Shown: one piece after another, positions 45,204-53,693 of the stretch
Layout: every line of letters begins with the position of its first letter
Numbering within the stretch: position 1 is the stretch's first letter
Source of the DNA: Bacillota bacterium
GTDB lineage: Bacteria > Bacillota > Desulfitobacteriia > Desulfitobacteriales > JAJXUE01
Assembly: GCA_021783135.1 (NCBI GenBank)
Contig: JAJXUE010000002.1
Location: 74,224-138,223, forward strand
Reading direction: 5' to 3'
Length of the DNA stretch: 64,000 nt
Position numbers and translations under genes: made by a program
The notes under the pieces: model-generated
The model's database searches: none
Told to the model about the DNA's origin: nothing
Seen by the model: only the letters and a program-made list of their open reading frames with translations

Positions 45204-45797
45204 TTACTCTAAGCCAAAATTGTCCATTAAAACATTCAGCGTTGACAGCACCCGTTCGCGCAAAGGGAACTCACACCCACTTAGCCGCCATTTGAGACAT
45301 AACTCATGAAAGGTTCCCGTGAAAATACTGGCCAAATCTTCATGCCGGTTCTCGTAGTGAGCCGCTCCGGCGTCACGGGTCGGGTGAATTTGTGCTTGCA
45401 CAAAACGCAGGCGTCTGGTAAATATTTCCTTTACTAGGGCACCTATCTCAGGATCATGCCCCAATACATCGTACGCTTGCGTTATTGAAGTAATTGCAGG
45501 GTAATTTTCATAGTACCCGGCAAAGGTGGTAAAAAAATAGGTTAAGGCTTCGCGTGGCTGCATATTACGTGCGCGACTTGTTTCGATAATTGCAGTGTCA
45601 TACTGGGAAAAGTGCTCCAAAACAGCAATGATTAGGTCGCTTTTTTTGGCAAAATGTTTAAAAATTATACTTTCTGACACGCCCAATTTTTTGGCGATGG
45701 CTTTGGTCGACATGGCCTGAAGGCCACTAGCGTGAATTGCCTCAATTGCAGCGAGTACAATCGTGTCTTTGCGAGGGATCATGTTTACCTTGCTCAT
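45204..45797 (-). CDS. TetR/AcrR-family transcriptional regulator
   Basis: About 197 residues. The N-terminal helix-turn-helix (STKAIAKKLGVSESIIFKHF) is typical of TetR, with a helical ligand-binding C-terminal domain ending in the FTGTFHELCLKW region. I start at the ATG at 45797, with AAAGG 8 bp upstream. It is the first gene before cheY on the same strand and lies downstream of its own promoter and a 14-bp palindrome. It probably autoregulates, and may control the che genes through read-through. The ligand is unknown. Confidence 0.87.
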   Translation of the reverse strand: MSKVNMIPRKDTIVLAAIEAIHASGLQAMSTKAIAKKLGVSESIIFKHFAKKSDLIIAVLEHFSQYDTAIIETSRARNMQPREALTYFFTTFAGYYENYPAITSITQAYDVLGHDPEIGALVKEIFTRRLRFVQAQIHPTRDAGAAHYENRHEDLASIFTGTFHELCLKWRLSGCEFPLRERVLSTLNVLMDNFGLE

Positions 45798-45822
45798 CCT
45801 ACTCACCTTTCAATTACAGGCT

Positions 45823-45836
45823 AGTGAGTACTCACT
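45823..45836. promoter_or_regulatory. Palindromic candidate TetR operator
   Basis: AGTGAGTACTCACT is a perfect 14-bp palindrome just downstream of the tetR -10 box, close to operators of several TetR/AcrR regulators (TGAGTGAGTA-type half-sites). Confidence 0.65.
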
Positions 45837-45851
45837 CACCCCTGTATTCGG

Positions 45852-45881
45852 ATTATAATATGAATATATTTCCTTTGTCAA
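45852..45881 (-). promoter_or_regulatory. Promoter of tetR (and possibly the che operon)
   Basis: On the minus strand TTGACA (45876-45881) and TATAAT (45852-45857) are separated by 18 bp. The palindromic operator follows within 20 bp. Confidence 0.8.
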
Positions 45882-45915
45882 ATATTATATTATTGTGCAG
45901 CATTTCGGCGAATAC

Positions 45916-45958
45916 GCAAAAAAAATGCAGAAACCCTTATACTAGAGTCTCTACATTT
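45916..45958 (-). terminator. Terminator after the PAS-GGDEF gene
   Basis: A 12-bp stem with two wobble pairs (45923-45934 with 45947-45958) is followed on the minus strand by eight T. It separates the cyclic-di-GMP genes from the tetR-che unit. Confidence 0.8.
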
Positions 45959-45988
45959 ACACCGAACTTATTTTATTTACTATATTTC

Positions 45989-47896
45989 TTAGGGGTGTAT
46001 GGCTGTCTCTATGTTGGGACTGCCGAAATGGTAGTTGTTTTTACCGTGCTCCTTGGCGTAGTACATGGCAGTATCGGCTACACGCATTAACACATCAAAG
46101 TTGTCCCCACTTGCCGGGAAGGATGCCAATCCAATGCTGGTCGTGACCCGCAGCGCATAATCACCGCACATATAGGGCAGTTGAAAAGCTTCCAGCACTT
46201 TTTGGGCTAGACGCTCAACGTCTTTTTGGTGCTGGAGACCGGTATATAGGATGGTGAATTCATCGCCGCCCATACGTGCCACAGTATCATGCGCACGTAC
46301 TATGCCGTTTAAGCGCGTGGCAACTTCCTTGAGGAGCTGGTCCCCCGTGGAATGGCCGTAATTATCATTGATGCGCTTAAAGCCATCAATGTCCAGAAAC
46401 ATTACAGCGACAATGCGCTGCGTACGTTGGGCTGCCGCCAATGCCACGTTCAGGCGATCCTCAAATAACATCCGATTGGCTAACCCAGTCAAGCCATCGT
46501 GGTAAGCGAGATACCTGATTTTTTCTGCGGCGAGTTTTTGCTCCGTAATATCCTCTTTAACCGCAATATAACTGGTGATAACACCCTTGCTGTTGCGGGC
46601 TGGTGAAATTGAAGCAGCTTCCCAGTACAATTCACCATTTTTCTTTCTATTATGAAACTCACCTGTCCACTTCTGGCCGGAACTTATTGTCTGCCACAAT
46701 TCTCTGTATTCTTCCGCTGTTTTATCCCCGGATTTGAATATTCTCGTGTTTAATCCCTTTACTTCTTCAAACGTATACCCGGTTACTTCGACAAATTTCG
46801 GATTGACGTACTCGACATCACCGTTGACATCAGTGATTACGACACTACTCGGGCTTTGCTCGATAGCGCTCGATAGCTTGCGTAACTCCTCCAGCGCGGT
46901 TTGTCGGGCCGTAATGTCATGAATGATGGAGTAAAGGAGCTCGCGCTGATGCATCTGCAAATATCCGGTATACACTTCCACGTCACGGATACTGCCGTCC
47001 GCCAACCGATGTTGAAATTCGAAGTGATGACATTCATCCATGACCGATTGGTTCATGCGAGTAAATATGTCCACCTCCGGCAGGCGATTTAAATGGGAAA
47101 TTTTAAGACTCAGTAAATCCGCACGGCTGTACCCATAAAAATTAATGGCGGCGGCATTAGCATCGACAATCTCGCCTGTATGCGGATCGATTAACAGCAT
47201 CACGGCATGATTATTCCGGAACAAACTACTGTAGCGCTTCTCACTTTCGCGTAACGCTACTTCGTCTTGGAGGCGTTGCGTCACATCTCGCATATTTATG
47301 ATTATACCGCAAATTTCGGGGCTATCTAGCAAATTGTTTGCCACAACCTCGATATAACGCCAAGAACCATTACAATGGCACACGCGCAATTCCTGCATGG
47401 GAGTCGGTCCGACATGTCTAGGGCAACTCCGAATTGCCAAGGCAGCATCATAGTCGTCCGGATGGACAAATGTAGTGAGTGATTTGCCAATTAAATCCTC
47501 CGGTCTATACCCCAAGACCCGTTTTACTGCCGGTGTGATGTAGCGTATCACCCCGTTAACATCCAAGATGACAATAATATCGGATGAATTGACTACGATC
47601 ATGTTTAAAAACTCTTGTCTTTCACGCAAAACAACTTCCGCGATTTTGCGTTTGGTTATGATCTGAACCATGGGACGATAGAGAAATACATAAAACACTG
47701 GGAGTAGGCATACAGTCAAAAGGAACGCATCGACCAGGAAAAATTCTTGACGGACAAAGCTGAATAAAGGCTCTAATAGCATGAGGATAAGCTCAACAAC
47801 AAAAACAGACGTTCCCAAAATAATGAAGGACATCACAGGACTGGTACGGTCACCGAAAGACTTTTGCCCAACTTTATCGCGAGCATGCAAATCCAT
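45989..47896 (-). CDS. Membrane PAS-GGDEF diguanylate cyclase
   Basis: About 635 residues. Two membrane helices (FIILGTSVFVVELILML and AFLLTVCLLPVFYVFLY) precede three PAS domains (each ending in a DVT/DIT motif such as NMRDVTQR, IHDITAR, KEDITEQ). The GGDEF domain has intact MGGDEF with the inhibition site RAHD five residues before. It should make cyclic-di-GMP. I start at the ATG at 47896 because GAGGTGG precedes it. The HD-GYP phosphodiesterase gene lies 65 bp upstream on the same strand, so opposite activities appear co-transcribed. Confidence 0.9.
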   Translation of the reverse strand: MDLHARDKVGQKSFGDRTSPVMSFIILGTSVFVVELILMLLEPLFSFVRQEFFLVDAFLLTVCLLPVFYVFLYRPMVQIITKRKIAEVVLRERQEFLNMIVVNSSDIIVILDVNGVIRYITPAVKRVLGYRPEDLIGKSLTTFVHPDDYDAALAIRSCPRHVGPTPMQELRVCHCNGSWRYIEVVANNLLDSPEICGIIINMRDVTQRLQDEVALRESEKRYSSLFRNNHAVMLLIDPHTGEIVDANAAAINFYGYSRADLLSLKISHLNRLPEVDIFTRMNQSVMDECHHFEFQHRLADGSIRDVEVYTGYLQMHQRELLYSIIHDITARQTALEELRKLSSAIEQSPSSVVITDVNGDVEYVNPKFVEVTGYTFEEVKGLNTRIFKSGDKTAEEYRELWQTISSGQKWTGEFHNRKKNGELYWEAASISPARNSKGVITSYIAVKEDITEQKLAAEKIRYLAYHDGLTGLANRMLFEDRLNVALAAAQRTQRIVAVMFLDIDGFKRINDNYGHSTGDQLLKEVATRLNGIVRAHDTVARMGGDEFTILYTGLQHQKDVERLAQKVLEAFQLPYMCGDYALRVTTSIGLASFPASGDNFDVLMRVADTAMYYAKEHGKNNYHFGSPNIETAIHP

Positions 47897-47961
47897 TTTT
47901 TCCACCTCGCCCTTTCTTGCATCCAACTGTATCCAACTGCATTTAACTTTCATGCAATTAA

Positions 47962-49434
47962 TTATTTAGTTGTTTCCGGTTGTTCTAAGTCAAACCCTTC
48001 ATTAAATAAATGCAAGCAGACATCCACCACGACAGAATCGTATAATTTTCCTTTATTCTCGTTTATCTCGGCGAGTGCCTGCGGCAGACCAACTGCCGGG
48101 CGGTACGGTCGGTGTGATGCCATTGCTTCAACTACATCGGCTACACACAAAATTTTTGCTTCCAATAAAATATTATCGCCCTGCAACCCTTGAGGATAGC
48201 CGGAACCATCGAGTTTTTCATGGTGCTGCGCCACAATTGTGGCAACAGGCCCTTCAAACGGGATCTTCTGAATAATTTCATAGCTTACTTGAGGGTGAGT
48301 TTTGATTATGCTCATTTCAATCTTGGTCAGTTTGCCAGGTTTATTAAGAATATCGGTAGGTATATTGATTTTGCCAATGTCATGCAGTCTGCCGGCAATC
48401 AAGAGCGCATCGATTTGTTGCGGCTTTAACCCCATTTCAGCAGCAATAGCCCCGGCCAGCCTAGCGACACGCTGCTGATGTCCGGCGGTATACGGATCCT
48501 TTTTTTCGGCAACGGTCATCAAAGCATTGACTGTTTCTTGCAAGGTTTCCCGTAGCTTTGTTAAACTCTGTTGCAAATACAGTTCAGTTGCAAGTTTTTC
48601 CGTCACATCTCGTACAGTTACCAAGCATACCTGGGCAGGAGCATCGTCAATCACGACCAGTGAAGCTTCCGATTCCAAAACCGAACCATCTTTACGACGA
48701 TAGCGCCTGACTCCTATCACAGCGCCGGTCTGGCGCAGGGCCCGGCTAATATTTTCGGCTACAGATAATTCGGAGTTAACCACAATGTCATCCAGTTTAA
48801 TCTGCTTGATTTCAGTCGCTGAGTATCCTGACATCTGCAAAAACTGCTCATTAGCCTCTAAGATAACATGTGTTTTCATGTCCAAAACAAAGATACCATC
48901 GGAAGAGTACTGGATTAAAGACAAATATTTACGTTCAGATGCCCGCAGTTGCTCAGTTTGTTGCTCAGCATCATTTTTTGCTCTAGTGACATCTTCGGTA
49001 ATACAGCTGACACCTATTACTCGTCCGCGCTTATCTTTAATCGGATAAGTTGCAAAGTTTAAGTATTGTGTCTTGCCAGCCAGCTTTGCTTGGCGTACTT
49101 CCCGATGCGGCAACCCATCCGTAAAGGTCTGCGTTGGCAAACAATCGCGGTCATTCACCCGCTCCACATCAATTACGTCATACAGCAACGGTTTCTGCGT
49201 AAAGTCGACTAGCGGATACCAGCTTTTGATTTGGCAATTTACAGCTTCAATTCGCAGATCTCGGTTAATTAAACAAATTCCAACGCCCAAGCTGTCCACT
49301 ATGCTTTGATACTTTTCTGCCATTCCTGCATCGCTAGGTGCTGCAGCAGTTTGCCCCCCAAGGCTAAGTCCCGCTAATAAGCGGGTTGGCGAGAGTAACT
49401 GCAAAATTCCCCTTTTTGGTTCTTTCGGTCGCAT
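47962..49434 (-). CDS. PAS/HD-GYP cyclic-di-GMP phosphodiesterase
   Basis: About 490 residues: two or three PAS-type domains (LGVGICLINRDLRIEAVN; SSDGIFVLDMKTHVILEAN) and a C-terminal HD-GYP domain with LHDIGKINIP, HHEKLDGSGYP and the later DVVEAMASHRPYRP. HD-GYP enzymes hydrolyse cyclic-di-GMP. The ATG at 49434 is preferred because GGGGG is about 8 bp upstream; a longer TTG start lacks a site. It is divergent from the Mrp gene and followed by the GGDEF gene. Confidence 0.9.
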   Translation of the reverse strand: MRPKEPKRGILQLLSPTRLLAGLSLGGQTAAAPSDAGMAEKYQSIVDSLGVGICLINRDLRIEAVNCQIKSWYPLVDFTQKPLLYDVIDVERVNDRDCLPTQTFTDGLPHREVRQAKLAGKTQYLNFATYPIKDKRGRVIGVSCITEDVTRAKNDAEQQTEQLRASERKYLSLIQYSSDGIFVLDMKTHVILEANEQFLQMSGYSATEIKQIKLDDIVVNSELSVAENISRALRQTGAVIGVRRYRRKDGSVLESEASLVVIDDAPAQVCLVTVRDVTEKLATELYLQQSLTKLRETLQETVNALMTVAEKKDPYTAGHQQRVARLAGAIAAEMGLKPQQIDALLIAGRLHDIGKINIPTDILNKPGKLTKIEMSIIKTHPQVSYEIIQKIPFEGPVATIVAQHHEKLDGSGYPQGLQGDNILLEAKILCVADVVEAMASHRPYRPAVGLPQALAEINENKGKLYDSVVVDVCLHLFNEGFDLEQPETTK

Positions 49435-49727
49435 TAATAATCCCCCGGACTTCCCGAACTCCTCAGTCGCCCTAACAACCAAGTATGTTCACATTTTGCG
49501 ATTAGTTTTATGTCACCGACCGGATTCCCCTATATTTTTTGATTTTTCGACGCATAGTGTCATAATTCCTTTTTATCTTCCGATTCTCCTAGTTAAACAT
49601 GGCGCGGGCTAGTTCCGCTTGGCCAAACCGGCCATACTATCAGTAAAAGCGCGGCAAAAATGGTATAATGATAGTGTGTGACAGGTGGACAAGCTACGGC
49701 ACAAAAAGGATTTTGGGAGGCTGTAAA

Positions 49728-50795
49728 ATGATCAGTGAAGCAGAAATACGCGAAGCACTGCGAGATGTAATGGATCCGGAAATTCATCAAAGCATCATCG
49801 ATCTGGACATGGTGCGCACTATTCAGATTGACGGGAATACGGTTACTGTCGATATTGCCTTAACCATCGCCGGTTGCCCACTCCAAAACGAAATAAAGGC
49901 CTCCGTCGAAGCTAAGCTTAAGAGTTTGCCCGAGGTGCAAGCCGTGCGGGTAAAGCTTGGGGTAATGGCAGAGGAAGAACGCCGGCAGTTAACGGAGCGC
50001 CTGCATGGGCCAAAGGCGGCAGCAAAATCTCCCATCATGGACCCCAATTCTCCAACCCGAATTATCATCGTCGCCAGCGGCAAGGGCGGAGTAGGTAAAT
50101 CTACCGTGACGGTTAATCTCGCGGTGGCGTTGTCCCGCCTAGGCAAGCACGTTGGTATTTTAGATGCTGATATCTATGGCTTCAGCATCCCCCGCATGAT
50201 TGGCGCCTCCGGTGCACCGACCGTCTTGGGCGAAGATACCATCCTGCCCTTAGAGGCACATGGTGTTAAACTAATTTCCATGGGCAGCTTTGTCAGTGAA
50301 GATACGCCTGTGGTTTGGCGTGGACCCATGTTGATTAAAGCCTTGGAACAATTTTTGACCGACGTACTCTGGGGTGAACTGGACTATTTGTTGATTGATT
50401 CCCCGCCCGGAACCGGAGATATTGCGTTAAGTGCCATGCAAATGCTGCCAAAGGCCAAGGTATTAATCGTCACCACTCCCCAAGCGTCAGCTTTCAAGGT
50501 CGCGAGCCGAGTTGGTCATATGGCGCAGAAGGTGCAAATGCCGGTGCTGGGTGTAGTTGAGAACATGTCTTACTTTGTATGCGACAGTTGCCTGCAAGAG
50601 CATCATATCTTTGGCGAAGGGGGCGGCGAACAAGTTGCGACTGCTCTCGGCACGCAATTATTGGCCAGAATCCCTCTGGGGGCTGATGTGCGGGAAAAAG
50701 GGGATACCGGGGAACCAATCGCCGTTCAAGCGCCGGAAGCACCCGCTGGCAAAGCATTTAATGATTTGGCCCTAGATATTGACAGGTCCTGGTAA
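49728..50795 (+). CDS. Mrp/NBP35-type Fe-S cluster carrier ATPase with N-terminal MIP18 domain
   Basis: About 355 residues. An N-terminal DUF59/MIP18 domain (EAEIREALRDVMDPEIHQSI) precedes the Mrp ATPase with GKGGVGKSTVTVNLA, LDADIYGFSIP and DSPPGTGD. The C-terminal CDSC in YFVCDSCLQ is the Fe-S binding CxxC. It probably delivers 4Fe-4S clusters to apo-enzymes, which are abundant in this organism. I start at the ATG at 49728, after GGGAGG. It is divergent from the HD-GYP gene. Confidence 0.92.
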   Translation: MISEAEIREALRDVMDPEIHQSIIDLDMVRTIQIDGNTVTVDIALTIAGCPLQNEIKASVEAKLKSLPEVQAVRVKLGVMAEEERRQLTERLHGPKAAAKSPIMDPNSPTRIIIVASGKGGVGKSTVTVNLAVALSRLGKHVGILDADIYGFSIPRMIGASGAPTVLGEDTILPLEAHGVKLISMGSFVSEDTPVVWRGPMLIKALEQFLTDVLWGELDYLLIDSPPGTGDIALSAMQMLPKAKVLIVTTPQASAFKVASRVGHMAQKVQMPVLGVVENMSYFVCDSCLQEHHIFGEGGGEQVATALGTQLLARIPLGADVREKGDTGEPIAVQAPEAPAGKAFNDLALDIDRSW

Positions 50796-50809
50796 AAACC
50801 TTACCGCCT

Positions 50810-50932
50810 AGCACGCATGCTCGCGCCTAATTTACGGCTACGTTTGCGAAAGTGAGGCAACGAACCGAAAAGTATGCTAGGCGCTGCAGTCTGCGAAACG
50901 GAGCAGAAAGTAAACTCGACCCCAGTAGTGCT
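50810..50932 (+). repeat. MITE-like element, copy B (right two-thirds only)
   Basis: It matches copies A and C from AGCACGCATG to the right terminal repeat GCAGAAAGTAAACTC and GACCC. The left end is missing. It sits between the Mrp gene and its terminator, in the same orientation as A and C. Confidence 0.8.
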
Positions 50933-50954
50933 GCAAGCGGCATACGGGTCTATC

Positions 50955-50999
50955 AAAAAGCAGCAACCTCCTGACGCCAAAGGGAGGTTGCTGCTTTTT
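50955..50999. terminator. Strong bidirectional terminator
   Basis: The 17-bp perfect arms AAAAAGCAGCAACCTCC/GGAGGTTGCTGCTTTTT (50955-50971 with 50983-50999) have an 11-nt loop. It is separated from the Mrp stop by the copy B element. Confidence 0.9.
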
Positions 51000-51195
51000 A
51001 GTCCATGCGATTCATCGTAACTGGAAGCTTCTTACGCAAAAATAAATTTAATTCGACACAAAGCGACGAAATCCTTTAATATATTACAAATTTACATAAA
51101 TTTCTACAGCAAAGCTTAATGATGTTTGTTATAATAGGCGTACAGGATAATATATTTATTGCTCTCTTTGTGTGGCCAGAAAGGTGGATACACTT

Positions 51196-51816
51196 ATGCA
51201 CCAAAATAACAGCCAACTCAGCGAATTAGAACTAGTCTCTCTGGCCAAGACCGGACACCAGGAGGCCTATACTTTGCTGATTGAACGGTATGAACCTGAA
51301 ATCCGCAAAATTGCCTACAAGTACTTTCTGCAGCGGGCCGAATACGATGATTTGATTCAAGAAGGGCGCATCGCTATTTACCGGGCCATCCAGTCCTTTG
51401 ACACTGCTTCCGGGCACCCCTTTGATCATTTCGTCCGTATGTGCATCAAACGTGGCTTAATTGACACTCTGCGTTCGCACAACAGGCGCAAACACGTCAA
51501 TCTCAACACAGCCTTTTCGCTGAACAACAACCTGTCGGATGAAAACGAACACACCTATCTCGACCGTATGGCTACCGGCACCGACCCCGCGCAAACGGTC
51601 ATTGACCTGCAAGAAGCGCGTTCCATTATTAAAGATTTGACGCAAAATTTATCGGCAATGGAACGCCAAGTGTTCGCCTATCACTTCGTTGCCGGCTATA
51701 AACCACATGAGATGGCGAAAACCTTGGGGCTAAAACCAAAAGCATTGGATAATGCAATTCAACGCATCAAGAAAAAAACCGAGACCTTCCGGGAACTACA
51801 CAACCGCATCTGCTAA
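51196..51816 (+). CDS. SigH-like (Spo0H-type) RNA polymerase sigma factor
   Basis: About 206 residues with sigma-70 regions 2 and 4. LVSLAKTGHQEAYTLLIERY, YDDLIQEGRIAIYRAIQSFD and FDHFVRMCIKRGLIDTLR match region 2 of SigH; LSAMERQVFAYHFVAGYKPHEMAKTLGLKPKALDNAIQRIKKK is interrupted by no break and forms region 4. The sequence is close to SigH but diverged, so a paralogue or another small clostridial sigma is possible. The ATG at 51196 follows GAAAGGTGG. A TATAAT box lies at 51130-51135. It is convergent with the FlhB-like gene. Confidence 0.78.
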   Translation: MHQNNSQLSELELVSLAKTGHQEAYTLLIERYEPEIRKIAYKYFLQRAEYDDLIQEGRIAIYRAIQSFDTASGHPFDHFVRMCIKRGLIDTLRSHNRRKHVNLNTAFSLNNNLSDENEHTYLDRMATGTDPAQTVIDLQEARSIIKDLTQNLSAMERQVFAYHFVAGYKPHEMAKTLGLKPKALDNAIQRIKKKTETFRELHNRIC

Positions 51817-51851
51817 ACCCGGCAAAATTTCTGCTATTTTCCCAGGCAAGC

Positions 51852-51883
51852 ACAGGAGCTGTTCGATTAGAACGAGCTCCTGT
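51852..51883. terminator. Hairpin between the sigma factor and FlhB-like genes
   Basis: ACAGGAGCTGTTC (51852-51864) pairs with GAACGAGCTCCTGT (51870-51883, one bulge). It overlaps the last codons of the FlhB-like gene and could serve both converging transcripts. Confidence 0.55.
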
Positions 51884-52145
51884 TGTGTTGTTCAAGCTTA
51901 TAAACCATCGCCAATACTTCAGCTACGGCTTGATATAGTTCCGGCGGAATCGCCGTATTAACTTCACACTTGAGCAAAGCTTCCACTAGTAACTTGTTTT
52001 GTTGCACTGGAATGTCTGCCTTATGGGCCACTGCCAGGATTTGTTCCGCCAGTTCACCCCGGCCTGAGGCAATGATTCTGGGGGCATTATCTTGTTCCCG
52101 ATCATAGATTAAGGCCACTGCTTTTTTGATTTGATCTTGCGCCAT
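51867..52145 (-). CDS. FlhB C-terminal-domain-like protein (EscU/YscU family)
   Basis: A 92-residue protein resembling only the cytoplasmic domain of FlhB: KKAVALIYDREQDNAPRIIASGRGELAEQILAVA is contained in its start, followed by IPVQQNKLLVEALLKCEV and IPPELYQAVAEVLAMVY. The membrane part and the autocleavage motif NPTH of full FlhB are absent. Such small proteins accompany a FliK-like gene in many Firmicutes and are thought to affect flagellar export. It lies 15 bp after that gene here. Confidence 0.82.
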   Translation of the reverse strand: MAQDQIKKAVALIYDREQDNAPRIIASGRGELAEQILAVAHKADIPVQQNKLLVEALLKCEVNTAIPPELYQAVAEVLAMVYKLEQHNRSSF

Positions 52146-52160
52146 ATCCCACCATCCCGC

Positions 52161-53531
52161 TTAAATTTTGGCATCAAATGTACCTGCTTTAACTACAGGT
52201 GGCAACAGCGAGTTTCGCAGTGTACCCACAGGATGGGCTTCCACACTTAAGGTCCCTAAGGTGTACCCCGCTGTTTGCAGTGAAGCTCTAAGGCCTGCTT
52301 CATCCAGAGCGGAAATTTCCGTTGGCCTTTCCGCCACCACCCGGATGCCGATGGTTTTATCGATTACATTCATGTGGATATCTAAGTTGCCCAATTTACT
52401 TAGGGCCAAATGCAACAAAATATAACAGTTCCACGGGTCAATTTTTTGACGTTTGCCCCCGTGCCGTGACAATATTTGCAGTTGGAGCGTTTGCGCTTGA
52501 TTTGGAGCCGTGAGCGGAATACAGAAAAACCGATAAGCGTTACCCACTTTGGCTTGTACCGCTTGGGTAATTAATTGCTGTGCTGTAAGCTGATGCAAAA
52601 TTGTGTCCGCAGCTTGGGTCAACTTGGCTAAGCCTGCGTGCTCCAGCTGGGCCGCGTTTGCTTTGAGTTGCAGTAAGAGTGGTTTTAGGCTCATACTCGT
52701 CGTCAGCCGCAGCTTGGTTGCCAGCTCACTGACGTCAGCGTGCCCGTTACCCAGTGTTTGCAGCACTTGAGCCAACTCCTGTTCGTAATTAACCCCCAAA
52801 AGGTTGATGTTAGCAGTAATATTTGACGTTATTGCCGCAGTTGTAGGAGTTTCCGCCAACAAAAGGTTGACAACTTGCAACAGCTGCGGCAAGTAAGCTG
52901 GGGTAGCGGCACTCGCGGCTTGTTGCGGGGCATCCGGTAATTGCTGCAATGCGTTCGTTAGCTCATTTTTTAGACTTAACAACAAAACGTCAAGCGGCGG
53001 AGCGTGCTCTAAGGTATCAATCGCCTGAAAGGTTGCCGTATCAAGGGGAATACCCAGTTCAAGCATTTTACTGAGGACAACGATAGTAGCATCACCCGGA
53101 AATGTTTGCATAATAGCTTTACCTTGGGCGATTTCTGCGGCGGAAAACGGCGTACCGTGGTGTAAAAGTTCTGTTACCAGGGTTTTGACAGCAGGATTCG
53201 CGGGTAGATTCAAACTCTTGAGGAGAGCATTTACATCGATATTTTGAGTTTCGTCCGAGCCCTGGCTTGCACTGATGAGTTTTAGTTCCATTGCTCCTTG
53301 TCTGACGTTACCTGTCACCAGCAAGTTTACTTGGTCCCCAGCATTCAAATTGGCGTCAACAATTGCCCTCAGCTTAACACCCTCTATTTCCAGCATGGCG
53401 TAAGCATTGCCGTCAAGTTCGGTAACTGTGGCCGACACTATACTCCCCGGCTTTAACTCGAGCTGCCGGAGGTTATCGGCCTGATTGACTAACTTAGTCA
53501 GAATGTTAGGCATAAGTGAGGAAATTTCCAT
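52161..53531 (-). CDS. FliK-like flagellar hook-length control protein
   Basis: A 456-residue, Leu/Ala/Gln-rich, low-Cys protein. The N-terminal beta-rich part (IVSATVTELDGNAYAMLEIEG) and long helical middle are followed by a compact C-terminal domain (FFCIPLTAPNQAQTLQLQIL...NLDIHMNVIDKTIGIRVVAERP) like the FliK C-terminal domain that signals to FlhB. It precedes the FlhB-like gene, supporting a flagellar export role. Other flagellar genes are not in the window. Confidence 0.7.
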   Translation of the reverse strand: MEISSLMPNILTKLVNQADNLRQLELKPGSIVSATVTELDGNAYAMLEIEGVKLRAIVDANLNAGDQVNLLVTGNVRQGAMELKLISASQGSDETQNIDVNALLKSLNLPANPAVKTLVTELLHHGTPFSAAEIAQGKAIMQTFPGDATIVVLSKMLELGIPLDTATFQAIDTLEHAPPLDVLLLSLKNELTNALQQLPDAPQQAASAATPAYLPQLLQVVNLLLAETPTTAAITSNITANINLLGVNYEQELAQVLQTLGNGHADVSELATKLRLTTSMSLKPLLLQLKANAAQLEHAGLAKLTQAADTILHQLTAQQLITQAVQAKVGNAYRFFCIPLTAPNQAQTLQLQILSRHGGKRQKIDPWNCYILLHLALSKLGNLDIHMNVIDKTIGIRVVAERPTEISALDEAGLRASLQTAGYTLGTLSVEAHPVGTLRNSLLPPVVKAGTFDAKI

Positions 53532-53693
53532 CTGTACCGCTCGTCCTTCCCATATTAATGGGTCATTAAGCTACTTAAGGCTTACCAATTTGCTTTGTGA
53601 AAAATAGGGTAAATTTAACGTGAAAAGGAGGAAACTTTAAACTAATTGTAGAATTTATACCACTACAGTAAACTATTATGCAGGAGGATGGTA

